DNA of 64,000 bases from Chitinophagaceae bacterium. Lineage in GTDB: Bacteria; Bacteroidota; Bacteroidia; Chitinophagales; Chitinophagaceae. The stretch covers positions 1 to 64,000 of the forward strand of contig JAMLHL010000010.1 in NCBI GenBank assembly GCA_023957125.1. The letters run 5' to 3'. Both the position numbers and the translations under genes were made by a program. The notes under the pieces are model-generated. The model saw only the letters and a program-made list of their open reading frames with translations. It made no database searches and was not told the origin of the DNA. Of the stretch, positions 7,625 to 16,831 are shown piece by piece (positions within the stretch are counted from its first letter, which is position 1; each line of letters opens with the position of its first letter).

Positions 7625-8910
7625 CATGCAGCTTCTATAGCGCGGTAAAGGGACAGCCATTGATCACGCTGCAGGAGGCAATAGCTGCCGGGCTGTATAA
7701 GAATTACGATATCTTATTGCTCAACAACGACTCGGTAGCAGCGGCTACAGATCTAAAGTATGTTTACGGAGCCTTTCTGCCCAATATCAATGCGAGTATC
7801 GGTAATCTCTGGACCACCTCCGCGCAAAAACAGAAATACGATACCCGCGATGATGTGGAGGGTACGGGTATAAAAACAGACAACCTGAGCGCTGCCCTGA
7901 ACTTAAACTGGACCTTGTTTGACGGCTTAAAAATGTTTGCTACCAAACAAAAAGTCGAAGAATTGTATAACCTTGGAAGGATAAACCTTAAGAACCAGGT
8001 AGTGAATACCACCGCTGAGATCATCAGTAATTATTACCTGATCGTACGGCAGAAGCAGTTGCTGAAAGCCATTGAAGAACAGATGTCTATCAATGAAGAG
8101 AGGGTGAAGCTGGCCGACAGGAAATTGTCGGTGGGGCTGGGCACCAAGCCTGAACTGCTGCAGGCTAAAGTAGATCTCAATGCCCAGAAAGCCGCTCACC
8201 TGGAGCAGCAAACTACCATGATCCAACTGAGGGATCAGTTGAACCAGCTTACCGGTATGCAACTACCAGCGGTATATGAGGTGGCGGATTCTATCCCGTT
8301 GGATATACATATGAATATCGCTGATATTCAGGACCGGGTTGAAACTTCCAATCCCACTATTCTGCAGGCCCTTAAAAATGCGGATATAGCCAGGATCTCG
8401 CTGAAAGAAGCAAAGGCGTCCCGGTGGCCTATGGTTTCTTTTATTTCGGCCTATAATTTTACGCGCAATGAGAACCGGAATAATATCAGCCCTTTTGCGT
8501 CCACTTTCAGCCGTAATAACGGATATAATTTTGGATTGACCGCCTCCATTCCCATACTTAATAATTTAAACGTTAAACGGAATATACAGCAGGCTAAGCT
8601 GGACGTGGAATACCAGGATATTGCCGTATCCAAACAAAAAAGCCTGGTGAACGTATGGGTGAAAGTGGCTTTCAATAGTTACCAATACCAGATCAACGCG
8701 TTGAGACTGGAGGAGGAAAATATTGAACTGGCAAAAGAAAATGTGATGATCGCGCTGGAACGTTTCCGGCAGGGCGTATCCACCTATCTTGAACTGCGGG
8801 AAGCCCAGAAAAGCCTGCAGGATGCCTACGACCGCCTGATTGCCGCCAGGTACAATACCAAACTTTCTGAAACGGAACTGCTGCGTCTGAAAGGAGAGAT
8901 CGTAAGGTGA
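7588..8910 (+). CDS. TolC-family outer membrane efflux channel
   Basis: A 440-residue outer membrane factor that completes the tripartite RND pump. A cleavable signal (MDWKRIISIITITCSFYSAVKG) is followed by the conserved start of the mature domain (PLITLQEAIAAGLYKNYDI) and long helical segments rich in Gln, Glu and Lys, repeated twice as in the TolC fold. The start at 7588 lies inside the end of the pump gene (37-base overlap), which fits translational coupling and gives a good signal peptide. No terminator is obvious; a repeat fragment follows at 8938. Confidence 0.92.
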   Translation: MDWKRIISIITITCSFYSAVKGQPLITLQEAIAAGLYKNYDILLLNNDSVAAATDLKYVYGAFLPNINASIGNLWTTSAQKQKYDTRDDVEGTGIKTDNLSAALNLNWTLFDGLKMFATKQKVEELYNLGRINLKNQVVNTTAEIISNYYLIVRQKQLLKAIEEQMSINEERVKLADRKLSVGLGTKPELLQAKVDLNAQKAAHLEQQTTMIQLRDQLNQLTGMQLPAVYEVADSIPLDIHMNIADIQDRVETSNPTILQALKNADIARISLKEAKASRWPMVSFISAYNFTRNENRNNISPFASTFSRNNGYNFGLTASIPILNNLNVKRNIQQAKLDVEYQDIAVSKQKSLVNVWVKVAFNSYQYQINALRLEEENIELAKENVMIALERFRQGVSTYLELREAQKSLQDAYDRLIAARYNTKLSETELLRLKGEIVR

Positions 8911-8937
8911 TCTGAGATTTGAAAACAGAAGATTCAC

Positions 8938-8974
8938 CACCGACCGGAATGCCACTGATGGAGCGAAAATTTGG
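8938..8974. repeat. Partial copy of the palindromic element seen at 24311-24426
   Basis: These 37 bases match 24380-24416 at 34 positions; both begin CACCGACCGGAATGCC and contain GATGGAGCGAAAAT. Only the right half-hairpin and part of the right arm are present, so it is a truncated copy in the gap after the efflux operon. Confidence 0.6.
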
Positions 8975-9090
8975 ACTGCAGCCATATAATCTATAAAAAG
9001 TCTGGCCGAAGAGAAATTTCAATTTAACAGGGTTTACAAAATAAACGCAATGGTCAACGCGTCACGGGAGACCTCCGTATTTGATGTTTT

Positions 9091-10218
9091 TTATCCGATA
9101 GCCTGCATTTGCTGAAAGGCTTTCTTAACGATCTTTCCCCAATAAAAATGCTGATAAAAACTTTCCGGGATGCTTTCGTTCATGAGGGATGAATAATCCA
9201 TCACTTTTTCAACCAGCGCCTTAACGTCTCCATTCTCTATTATCGCCAGCTTTTTACCGGTTATACCCTCCGGTATGCCTATTGCCCCGTTTTGAAAGGA
9301 AATAGCCGTGGTGCCGGCTCCTAATGCCTCCACTAACTTGGTTTTAATCCCTCCTCCCTCACCAATAGGATTCAGAAAAATATCGGCTGCTAAAAAATAG
9401 CGGTCAATATCTTCTACAAAACCGGCATATATAATATTTTTTTCTTTGAAGGCTTCCGGGTGCCGGTAGCTTTCGGGCAGGTGGCTGCCACAGATCAATA
9501 CCTTGTAAGCTATCCCGCTTTGCAGCAGCAGGGGATTGATCTCTTTCAGGATGCATTCCAATCCTTTGATATTAGGCCGGTAATTAAAAGCGCCGTTGTA
9601 CAACAGCAACAGGTTATTGCTATCAATGCCATGAGCGCTGCATACTTCGGCTCGGGCAGTTTTTTTTTCTTCCGGGGCAGGAGGCGCACTTCTGGAAATG
9701 CCATAAGTGATAACCGCGCATCCGGCAGGCTTTAATCTGAAATGATCCATTGCATAATCCAGGTCCTCCTGCGAAATGAAGAAATTAAGATCAGCGCAAC
9801 GGTGAACCGCTTTCTCATACCACCAGAGCAGTTTCCACCACCATTTGCCAAGACTTTTAAAACGCAGGGACTCAATATTGTGCGAATGAACAATTAGTTT
9901 AACCCCCGTACGCTTCTGCAGCCAGATACCCAGCCAGCCATAATAAGGATGTTCAACGACAAGATGGGATATTTTTTCCCGGAGAACGATCTTTTTTAGT
10001 TTAAAAAAGTAAAACGGATTGACGTAGCGGAGCATATTGTCGGACAGCAGGGGAAGGATTTCATAACCCGGTTGTGCAGGTGTTTTATTTTTTCTTACAC
10101 CCACACAGTACAAACGTGCCAGCCTTGAAAAATAATGATTGAACAAACCGATAGACTTTGCCCCCCCGGTGGTTGGCGGTAAAAACTGATAAGGAACAAT
10201 GCTCAATACACGAATCAT
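9091..10218 (-). CDS. Glycosyltransferase, GT4-like
   Basis: A 375-residue GT-B fold glycosyltransferase. The N-terminal Rossmann domain starts MIRVLSIVPYQFLPPTTGGA with the usual glycine-rich loop. A glycan-binding histidine is in VHSHNIESLRF, and the C-terminal nucleotide-sugar domain has GGGIKTKLVEALGAGTTAIS, which matches the EX7E region of GT4 enzymes (Glu in VEAL). It starts 18 bases after the yfhO-like gene and is probably co-transcribed with it. The donor and acceptor sugars cannot be inferred; cell-surface polysaccharide or glycolipid synthesis is likely. Confidence 0.85.
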   Translation of the reverse strand: MIRVLSIVPYQFLPPTTGGAKSIGLFNHYFSRLARLYCVGVRKNKTPAQPGYEILPLLSDNMLRYVNPFYFFKLKKIVLREKISHLVVEHPYYGWLGIWLQKRTGVKLIVHSHNIESLRFKSLGKWWWKLLWWYEKAVHRCADLNFFISQEDLDYAMDHFRLKPAGCAVITYGISRSAPPAPEEKKTARAEVCSAHGIDSNNLLLLYNGAFNYRPNIKGLECILKEINPLLLQSGIAYKVLICGSHLPESYRHPEAFKEKNIIYAGFVEDIDRYFLAADIFLNPIGEGGGIKTKLVEALGAGTTAISFQNGAIGIPEGITGKKLAIIENGDVKALVEKVMDYSSLMNESIPESFYQHFYWGKIVKKAFQQMQAIG

Positions 10219-10236
10219 GAAAGGACTGCTGATTGA

Positions 10237-12732
10237 TTAAATTTTTTCTTTTCTCCTTTTCCAAAAAGAAAACAAACCACCCGCCATTGTCAAATAGAAA
10301 AGCACATTGCCCATATAAACCAATTTCTGTCCGTTGGTATAAGATGCCGGCTCAAACCTAAATACAATTTCGTGCTTCCCGGCAGGCACCGGCATACCTC
10401 TTAAAACATAATTCACTTTTGCATAATCTGTCTTTTTTCCATCCAGGTAGGCATTCCATCCGGCCGGGTAATACACTTCACTGAATACGGCGAACTGCGG
10501 ACGGGCAGACTGCGTTGCATATTTGATTTCGTCATTGTCATAGCTCACCAGCGTAATAACTGCCGATGAATCCGGTACCGGGCTATCACCTGCGATTGTT
10601 TTGTAGCTGTTTTGAATAATGGCAGTGTCCTGAGGTCCAAACTGATCCAATGCCTTTATTTCCGCTACCGGGTCGTCAACATATTGAATATGCTTAATAA
10701 ACCAGGCGGCGCCGAGGGCCTGATCGTTTTTATATATCCCTGCCGGTTGCTGTTGTTGCTGGGGAGGCGTTATAATATAGCGGGTATCCAGCATGTTCAG
10801 CACATCCATATTGGGCGTTCGTTTTGATAGTTGCGCCTCGATCAGATCCTGGTATATGCGAAGTTTTGCCGGATGATATCCGCCTATATTGCGATGGAAA
10901 TAACTGGTGATGGCCGCATTCCCCTGGAATGGGTCACCCGTCGAAATATTGTACACCCGGTAATGAGGATCCTTGTCTTCAAGAATTTGTTTATCCGCGG
11001 CGGTAGGTGTGAAGTAGTCTGCCACCAGGGCGTTTTCATCTTCCAGGTAATTGTCGGCATTCAGGTATTTGCTATCCACCAGCAACAGGTCAAAAGTATT
11101 GACAACAATAAACAGGATCACCACTGTTATCGCCTTCATTTTATTTTTCAGGTAGAGGTACAACAGGCCTAGAACCAGCGCTGCAAACAGGAAGGCCCGG
11201 AAGATATTGCCGGTAAACATGGCTTTCCGATCGTCTTTCATTGCATTCACCACCATTCTGCCTATTTCGTTGCTCCCGTCCTGTGACGATCCGAACGCCT
11301 GCATCAGTACCGGGTCGAAGGCGCCGGAAAAATCGTTGAAAAAATAGATCAGCAATACTACCAGGAACAGTGCGCCCAGGGTGTATAGTATTTTTTTAAA
11401 GGAGGATTTCAATATTTCTGATCCGTTGGGCGTGAACAGTATTTGTTGTAATCCCATAACCGCCAGCAGGGAAAATATCATCTGCGGGATGATCAGAGCG
11501 GTATTAGGCGAGCGGAATTTGTTGTACAAAGGCAGGTAGTCAAGCAGCAGGGTATTGAAGCCTGAGAAATTCCTGCCCCAGGCCATGAAAATAGCCAACA
11601 CAGCTCCCGCAAGGATCCACCATTTGATCCGATCCCGGATTACTACCATCCCAATGAGTGCCAGGAAACAAATAATGGCGCCTATGTAAATAGTGCCTCC
11701 CGTTCCTTCCGGCATGCCGCCCCAATATTTAGGCATATTTTGGGCAATCTGTATGGCCTGTGATTCCGGCACGTTTTTTTCCACCAGGTTTTGCACCAGT
11801 TTGGCGTTTTCATCAAAATGGGTGCCTGTGCCTTCGCCGAAAACACCAGGCATAAATAAGGTGAGGGTTTCGCTTTTGCCGATACTGTAACTAAACGCAT
11901 AATCACGGTCAAGTCCTGAAGTATTTACCGTTTTTATTTCTTCTCCCTGCGTTTCAATTGTTTTTCCTCCGCGCATGGTGTATTTCGCATATTCCGAATT
12001 GGTCAGCAGCGATACGGCAGAGTTGGCAATACCGATCAGCCCCCCCACAACGGCCAACACAAAGGAAATGACCAGGTGCTTCCATTCTTTTTTGCGGACC
12101 CATTGTACCAGGTATCCGATAGAAATAAACAGCGCCGTGAAGAAAAAATAGTAGGTTACCTGCGGGTGATTGAAGCCTATTTCCCAGGTGGCAAAAATGG
12201 CCGTAACCGCCAGCCCCGTTAAGTATTTGTGTTGATAGATCAGCAAAAGCCCTGCCAATAGTCCGGGCATATACGACAGGGTCCACATTTTGGTATCGTG
12301 CCCTGTTGCTACAAAAAGCACATTAAAACTGGCATAAGCGAAAGCCAGCCCTCCCAATATTCCCAAAACCGGGCGGGCGCCCACCACACAGCTCAACAGG
12401 TAAAAGCTTATGCAGGCTAAAAAGAAGAAGCCGATAGGTTTGGGCATCCAAAGTGTAAACACATTGTGCAGGTTGGGCAGGTAGGAATTGGCGTCCATTG
12501 CTACCTGGTAGGCGGGCATACCGCTGAACAAATGGGTGGTCCACAGCGGAAAATGACCATGTTGCGCCTTGTATTCAAAGGAATTCTGCGCCATGCCCTT
12601 CCAAAAAATAACATCACTCTGCTGCAATACTTTTCCCTGGAGCGCAGGATAACAATAGATGATAGCCACGATCAAAAAAATCCCTATTGCTATCAGGTGA
12701 GGCACAGCCGCTTTGTAATTTATTTTTTCCAC
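10237..12732 (-). CDS. YfhO-family polytopic membrane protein
   Basis: An 831-residue protein with a hydrophobic N-terminal two thirds (about a dozen membrane segments beginning IAIGIFLIVAIIYCYPA) and a soluble C-terminal domain. YfhO proteins belong to the GT-C-like superfamily and are thought to glycosylate surface polymers; the family is frequent in Bacteroidota. An early periplasmic loop has LQQSDVIFWKGMAQNS, with the acidic residue expected in GT-C loops. The start codon is GTG at 12732; no nearer ATG precedes the first membrane segment. It is followed by a glycosyltransferase gene in the same direction. Confidence 0.85.
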   Translation of the reverse strand: MEKINYKAAVPHLIAIGIFLIVAIIYCYPALQGKVLQQSDVIFWKGMAQNSFEYKAQHGHFPLWTTHLFSGMPAYQVAMDANSYLPNLHNVFTLWMPKPIGFFFLACISFYLLSCVVGARPVLGILGGLAFAYASFNVLFVATGHDTKMWTLSYMPGLLAGLLLIYQHKYLTGLAVTAIFATWEIGFNHPQVTYYFFFTALFISIGYLVQWVRKKEWKHLVISFVLAVVGGLIGIANSAVSLLTNSEYAKYTMRGGKTIETQGEEIKTVNTSGLDRDYAFSYSIGKSETLTLFMPGVFGEGTGTHFDENAKLVQNLVEKNVPESQAIQIAQNMPKYWGGMPEGTGGTIYIGAIICFLALIGMVVIRDRIKWWILAGAVLAIFMAWGRNFSGFNTLLLDYLPLYNKFRSPNTALIIPQMIFSLLAVMGLQQILFTPNGSEILKSSFKKILYTLGALFLVVLLIYFFNDFSGAFDPVLMQAFGSSQDGSNEIGRMVVNAMKDDRKAMFTGNIFRAFLFAALVLGLLYLYLKNKMKAITVVILFIVVNTFDLLLVDSKYLNADNYLEDENALVADYFTPTAADKQILEDKDPHYRVYNISTGDPFQGNAAITSYFHRNIGGYHPAKLRIYQDLIEAQLSKRTPNMDVLNMLDTRYIITPPQQQQQPAGIYKNDQALGAAWFIKHIQYVDDPVAEIKALDQFGPQDTAIIQNSYKTIAGDSPVPDSSAVITLVSYDNDEIKYATQSARPQFAVFSEVYYPAGWNAYLDGKKTDYAKVNYVLRGMPVPAGKHEIVFRFEPASYTNGQKLVYMGNVLFYLTMAGGLFSFWKRRKEKI

Positions 12733-12810
12733 GGAATCCTGTTTAAATACTGGTTTTAATGTGGCAAATTAACGCTATTTTTATTCCCGGCTTTAAATTA
12801 AAGATCAATA

Positions 12811-13278
12811 ATGTCAAAATTCAATGTCAGGGTGTATGGTATCCTTACCAATGAAAAACGGCAGGTTTTGGTGAGTGATGAATACATCCGCGGTAATTTT
12901 TACACCAAGTTTCCCGGGGGAGGGCTCGAATTCGGAGAAGGAACAAGAGAATGCCTGAAAAGGGAGTTTCAGGAGGAAATGAAACTAAATATCAGGGTCT
13001 CGGCTCATCTTTATACCACCGATTTTTTTCAGATGTCCGCGTTCCGGCCGGAAGATCAGATCATCTCCGTTTATTATTATGTGGAGCCATTGGAGCTGAT
13101 CCGGGTGCCGTTGCGCCATAAGCCTTTCGATTTTGATGAGCGGCAGATGGCTATTTACCATCAAACCGGTGAAACGGAAAGTTTTCGTTTTATTGACTGG
13201 ACTGATTTTTCGGAACAAAGCGTTACCCTGCCCATAGACAAGGTGGTTGCGGGTTTGTTAAAAAATGGCGAAGGATAA
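12811..13278 (+). CDS. Nudix hydrolase
   Basis: A 155-residue Nudix-fold protein. The Nudix box reads GGGLEFGEGTRECLKREF then QEEMKL (residues about 37-60), with the catalytic REFQEE intact. The glycine near the end of the consensus (EExGU) is lysine here. It has an ATG start and a free-standing position between two minus-strand genes. The family hydrolyses nucleoside diphosphates linked to another group; the substrate is unknown. A GDP-mannose or ADP-ribose pyrophosphatase role would be guesswork. Confidence 0.85.
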   Translation: MSKFNVRVYGILTNEKRQVLVSDEYIRGNFYTKFPGGGLEFGEGTRECLKREFQEEMKLNIRVSAHLYTTDFFQMSAFRPEDQIISVYYYVEPLELIRVPLRHKPFDFDERQMAIYHQTGETESFRFIDWTDFSEQSVTLPIDKVVAGLLKNGEG

Positions 13279-13307
13279 ATGCATTGGACGGACGGCCGCC
13301 GGCGATA

Positions 13308-14246
13308 TTAAAATAGCTTTTTGTTCATGAAATAAACGCCCATGATCACAGACACCACGAGCGCCATTATGATAGGTATATAAAATGCGTGGGGCTGATG
13401 CTGGAAGGGAATAGGTACGTTCATGCCATAAATGCTGGCAATCAACACCGGAAATTGCAGGATGATGGTGATAGACGTCAGTCGTTTTAACACTGAGTTC
13501 TGGTTGTTGGAAATAATGCTTGCGAAGGCATCCAAAGTGGCGCTTAGGATATTGGTATATATATTCGCCATCTCCAGCGCCTGGGAAGTGTCCACTATCA
13601 CATCTTCCAGTTCCTCTCTTTCTTCCTCGTTCAGGCTTAAAAAATTGGTTCTCGACAATTTCATCAGCAACATTTCATTAGAGCGCAATGCGGTAACAAA
13701 ATAAACCAGGCTTTTCTGTATCCGCATCAGGTCCAGCAGCTCCTCATTCCTGTTGGAAGCGTATAATTTTTTTTCGAGTATATTTCTACGGTGATTAATT
13801 TCTTTGAGGTATTCCATATAGGTTTGGGTGATCTTTTCAAAGATCTTCACCACCATCATATTTTTCTTGTCGGTTTGCCGGTCGGGGAAGGTGTTCAGAA
13901 ATTTCTTGATAGCGCCGTTTTCGAATGAATTAACCGTTACGATTTGGTTATGCGTGAGTATGATGCAAATAGGAATAGTAATATAAAATGCATCGCTCTC
14001 GTTAAAGGAATTGTTTTCTGTGGGCGTTTTAATCACAATCAGTTTCACATTATCTTCCAACTCGTATCTCGGGCGTTCGTCAATGTCCAGGGAATCCTGC
14101 AAAAACTCCACCGGGATTTCCAGGTTCTGCGAAACCTCGGCAAACTCCTCATGCTTCAATGGCGGAAGAATATTCACCCAGGTTTCGTCATCCGCCTTAT
14201 CTATCGCGGTAGTAACCCCTTTGATATTTTTGAAGTATTGGATCAT
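13308..14246 (-). CDS. corA: CorA-family magnesium/divalent cation transporter
   Basis: A 312-residue CorA-type channel. The N-terminal two thirds are cytoplasmic and acidic, with a long stalk helix. Two C-terminal membrane segments follow, the first ending in the signature YGMNVP (about residue 274) and the second VSVIMGVYFMNKKLF at the extreme C-terminus. The length and GMN motif fit CorA, which imports Mg2+ (some members move Co2+, Ni2+ or Zn2+). The gene is transcribed alone, and a -7 box TACCTTTG lies seven bases before its ATG. Confidence 0.93.
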   Translation of the reverse strand: MIQYFKNIKGVTTAIDKADDETWVNILPPLKHEEFAEVSQNLEIPVEFLQDSLDIDERPRYELEDNVKLIVIKTPTENNSFNESDAFYITIPICIILTHNQIVTVNSFENGAIKKFLNTFPDRQTDKKNMMVVKIFEKITQTYMEYLKEINHRRNILEKKLYASNRNEELLDLMRIQKSLVYFVTALRSNEMLLMKLSRTNFLSLNEEEREELEDVIVDTSQALEMANIYTNILSATLDAFASIISNNQNSVLKRLTSITIILQFPVLIASIYGMNVPIPFQHQPHAFYIPIIMALVVSVIMGVYFMNKKLF

Positions 14247-14253
14247 GGCGGCG

Positions 14254-14261
14254 CAAAGGTA
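14254..14261 (-). promoter_or_regulatory. -7 promoter box of corA
   Basis: The minus strand reads TACCTTTG, a perfect TAnnTTTG, seven bases before the ATG at 14246. No -33 TTTG is seen at the right spacing. Confidence 0.55.
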
Positions 14262-14358
14262 GGGTTATTTGAATTCACGCATTGAAATTTGAAACCACTC
14301 CTCCTGGAATGAACAACCGGGTGTAGGGTCTTCTTTCAAGGCCCTTCCGGCGTTGGTG

Positions 14359-15195
14359 TTACACCGCTATTTTATTTGCCGCCTGATCCCAAAGCCGCGC
14401 AATCTTGTCATCTTCCAGGTTCATCTCGCCTTTAAACACCAATTCAGCCGGGCCACAAAGCCAGATATTGCGGTATTGCTGGTCTTCCAACAATTCAAAT
14501 TCAACACTCAGCCGCCCGCCCCTGGTCTCTGCCACCACTTCATTAAAGCCGTTTACATGGTGCGCCGAAACCAGCGCCGCCGCGGTAACGCCCGTACCAC
14601 AGCTCAGGGCTTCGCCTTCCAGACCCCGTTCATAAGTACGAACGGCAATCCGGTGATTGTCTAAGGACTCCACAAAATTGACGTTGATCCCTTCCTCAGC
14701 AAAATCTTCACTGTATCGTATTCTTTTTCCCTCTTCCGTTACGTCCGTTTTGTTTAGATCCTGCACAAATTGCACATAATTGGGCGTACCTGTATCCAGT
14801 ATAAAATGATCTTTCAGCCCGGTGGCTTTCGCAACGTCTCTCATTTTCAAACGTACCAATCCCTGCATATCCACTTCCGCCTCATGCAAACCATCAGAGG
14901 CCCAAAAACGATATATCGTTTTTTTTATCCCTTTGTCGAATAGATATTTGATCAAACAACGGCCTCCATTGCCGCACATATGACCTTCCCCGCCATTAAC
15001 GGAATAATAAACCATCTGGTAGTCATACAGCTCGTGTTTATTCAACAGCATCAAACCGTCTGCCCCTATCCCTACCCGGCGACTGCACAAAAATCTTACC
15101 TGGTCCGTGGTGAGGGAAGAGTAAGCGTTATCCTGGTTGTCTAAAATAATAAAATCGTTTCCCGTTCCCTGGTATTTGTAAAAATGTATATCCAT
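14359..15195 (-). CDS. dapF: Diaminopimelate epimerase
   Basis: A 278-residue cofactor-independent epimerase that converts LL-diaminopimelate to the meso form for lysine and peptidoglycan synthesis. Both catalytic cysteines are present: Cys74 in MCGNGGRC and Cys199 in LSCGTGVTAA, together with the two-fold repeated domain layout. The N-terminus MDIHFYKYQGTGNDFIILDN is typical. It is cytoplasmic and stands as a single gene with its own -7 box upstream. Confidence 0.96.
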   Translation of the reverse strand: MDIHFYKYQGTGNDFIILDNQDNAYSSLTTDQVRFLCSRRVGIGADGLMLLNKHELYDYQMVYYSVNGGEGHMCGNGGRCLIKYLFDKGIKKTIYRFWASDGLHEAEVDMQGLVRLKMRDVAKATGLKDHFILDTGTPNYVQFVQDLNKTDVTEEGKRIRYSEDFAEEGINVNFVESLDNHRIAVRTYERGLEGEALSCGTGVTAAALVSAHHVNGFNEVVAETRGGRLSVEFELLEDQQYRNIWLCGPAELVFKGEMNLEDDKIARLWDQAANKIAV

Positions 15196-15209
15196 GCCGT
15201 ACTAAAGTG

Positions 15210-15217
15210 CAAAGTTA
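15210..15217 (-). promoter_or_regulatory. -7 promoter box of dapF
   Basis: The minus strand reads TAACTTTG, a perfect match to TAnnTTTG, 14 bases before the dapF ATG. Confidence 0.55.
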
Positions 15218-15508
15218 TTGGATGATGGGGTGAATTGACTAAATAAAATTATCCTGCTCTCAATCGCTCCGTTCGGCTTTAACGTCCCGGTTTTCCAAAT
15301 GTTGTATTGCCGGAGATTATCCGTGCCGGTGCAGGTGATAAATTGCTCCCCGGTGGTTCAGCAAAATCCGGAACCGGGTGCATTTGAAATTGTTGCCGGT
15401 TGGTGGACACCGCCCACATGAAGCAAAAGGTGCGACAATTTTAAAAGCAGCCTAAGAATCTGTTTGTTCATAAAAATATCCTATTTTCGCAACCCCGAAA
15501 AGACAAAA
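15218..15508. other. Intergenic region between dapF and tRNA-Cys, no gene seen
   Basis: About 290 bases without a supportable reading frame. Near the right end TATTTTCG (15482-15489) resembles a -7 box for tRNA-Cys, with a TTTG at 15463-15466 that is spaced only 15 bases away (19-21 expected). Confidence 0.5.
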
Positions 15509-15579
15509 GGTCCTGTGGCCGAGTGGCTAGGCAGAGCTCTGCAAAAGCTCGTACACCAGTTCGAATCTGGTCGGGACCT
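15509..15579 (+). tRNA. tRNA-Cys (anticodon GCA)
   Basis: A 71-base cloverleaf: acceptor GGTCCTG with CGGGACC, D-arm GCCGAGTGGCTAGGC, anticodon stem GAGCT/AGCTC with loop CTGCAAA (anticodon GCA), and T-arm ACCAG-TTCGAAT-CTGGT. CCA is not encoded. It is the only tRNA here on the plus strand and stands alone. Confidence 0.95.
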
Positions 15580-15671
15580 CATTTTCACCCCGCTCACTTC
15601 TATTACAGGTCTATTACAGGATGCCCGGATCTTCCTGAAATTCTATCCGGATAGAAATCTTAAGCTGCGGA

Positions 15672-16409
15672 TCATTTCAGGAAAGAGGAGGACTCTTTGT
15701 CCAGGAACAGATGACAGGCGGGATGATTTTGCAAAATGCTTGCGGGGTGAAGATTACTGATTTCCCCTTCCACACAGTCTTTCACGGCCTTTGCCTTTCT
15801 TATACCCGGAACCGAGCAGATAATATGTTTGGACAGCAGGATCTGTTGTATAGACATGCTGATGGCCTGCGCCGGCACCGATTCCACCGTGCTGAACCAA
15901 TTTTCATTAACCTGTTGCTGCCGGCAGGCCTGGTCTAAATCAACAATGATATAAGGCTGCCGGGTATCGAAATCTGCCGGGGGATCATTAAAGGCCAGGT
16001 GTCCGTTTTCTCCTATCCCCACCAGCGCTACGTCAATCGGGCTTTCACGGATCAGTTTGGCCAACCGGTTACATTCTTCCTGCGGATCTGTTTCCCCGTT
16101 GATCAAATGTACGTCCCGGAGGGCGGGTACTTTGTTCAGAAACCGTTCTTTTAAATATTTTCTAAAGCTGGCTTTATGCGCCAAAGGCAGGCCAATGTAT
16201 TCGTCCAGGTGAAACATCGTTACTTTGCTCCATTGGATGTTTTCCGCTTTGATCAGGGCGTTCAGGGTTTCAAACTGGCTGGAACCTGTGGCAAGAATGA
16301 TATTAGCGCCTCCCTTTTTTTCTATGGCTGCGCTGATCAGGGAGGCGGCCAGTTCGCCGGACCGGCGTCCCAGTTCCTTGTCGTTTTCGGTTACGCATAT
16401 ATTTGTCAT
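15672..16409 (-). CDS. nagB: Glucosamine-6-phosphate deaminase
   Basis: A 245-residue member of the NagB/RpiA fold that converts glucosamine-6-phosphate to fructose-6-phosphate and ammonia. Active-site motifs are [10 protein letters not shown] (general-base Asp) and [15 protein letters not shown] (the catalytic Asp/His/Glu region), and the phosphate loop LATGSSQFE is near the N-terminus. It is about 20 residues shorter than E. coli NagB, like the short forms in many Bacteroidota. No amino-sugar genes are adjacent. It could also be a 6-phosphogluconolactonase-related protein, but [11 protein letters not shown] favours the deaminase. Confidence 0.88.
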   Translation of the reverse strand: MTNICVTENDKELGRRSGELAASLISAAIEKKGGANIILATGSSQFETLNALIKAENIQWSKVTMFHLDEYIGLPLAHKASFRKYLKERFLNKVPALRDVHLINGETDPQEECNRLAKLIRESPIDVALVGIGENGHLAFNDPPADFDTRQPYIIVDLDQACRQQQVNENWFSTVESVPAQAISMSIQQILLSKHIICSVPGIRKAKAVKDCVEGEISNLHPASILQNHPACHLFLDKESSSFLK

Positions 16410-16535
16410 CGTCTGTTAATTTATATGATCCGATAAATGAAATCCAGCTTTTACTACCGCAGGTTTTCTGTAAAGTTGAGAAATGATTTTTATACTCCGC
16501 CGGATATTTTTTCGCCGGTAACAGATACCGGTTAT

Positions 16536-16781
16536 TTAAAATCCGGGGTACAATTTATGGATGCGCTCCATCCACTCCCTGATCTCGTTATCAGTGATAT
16601 GACTGATGCTGAAATCAGCCGGACTGAACCGGATGGTCCGGTTTTTTTCGTTGGAAATGAAAACAAAATTGCCTCCCGCATGAATCGTATAATTCTCCAA
16701 TCCGGTTGGAGAAGGTAATTGTTTGAAGTGGACGGTATTGGTTAGCGCTTCAAAATCGGTTAATACACTGATATTGTTCAT
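16536..16781 (-). CDS. Small conserved-looking protein of unknown function
   Basis: An 81-residue soluble protein with no signal peptide or recognised motif (MNNISVLTDFEALTNTVHF at the start, WMERIHKLYPGF at the end). Support for a real gene comes from a perfect -7 box TATTTTTG four bases before the ATG and balanced residue use. It lies between arginine decarboxylase and nagB on the same strand. No function is proposed. Confidence 0.5.
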   Translation of the reverse strand: MNNISVLTDFEALTNTVHFKQLPSPTGLENYTIHAGGNFVFISNEKNRTIRFSPADFSISHITDNEIREWMERIHKLYPGF

Positions 16782-16785
16782 GCTG

Positions 16786-16793
16786 CAAAAATA
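16786..16793 (-). promoter_or_regulatory. -7 promoter box of the 81-residue gene
   Basis: The minus strand reads TATTTTTG followed by CAGC and the ATG at 16781. The same -7/CAGC/ATG layout precedes pyrE. The four-base distance implies a leaderless or nearly leaderless transcript. Confidence 0.5.
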
Positions 16794-16831
16794 CGTGAAA
16801 ATCAGAATCTTCGGAAACTCTTCGTCATAAC

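Noticed and set aside
15464..15760. 98-codon plus frame spanning tRNA-Cys
   Set aside because: It includes the whole tRNA and the tail of nagB; no protein features.
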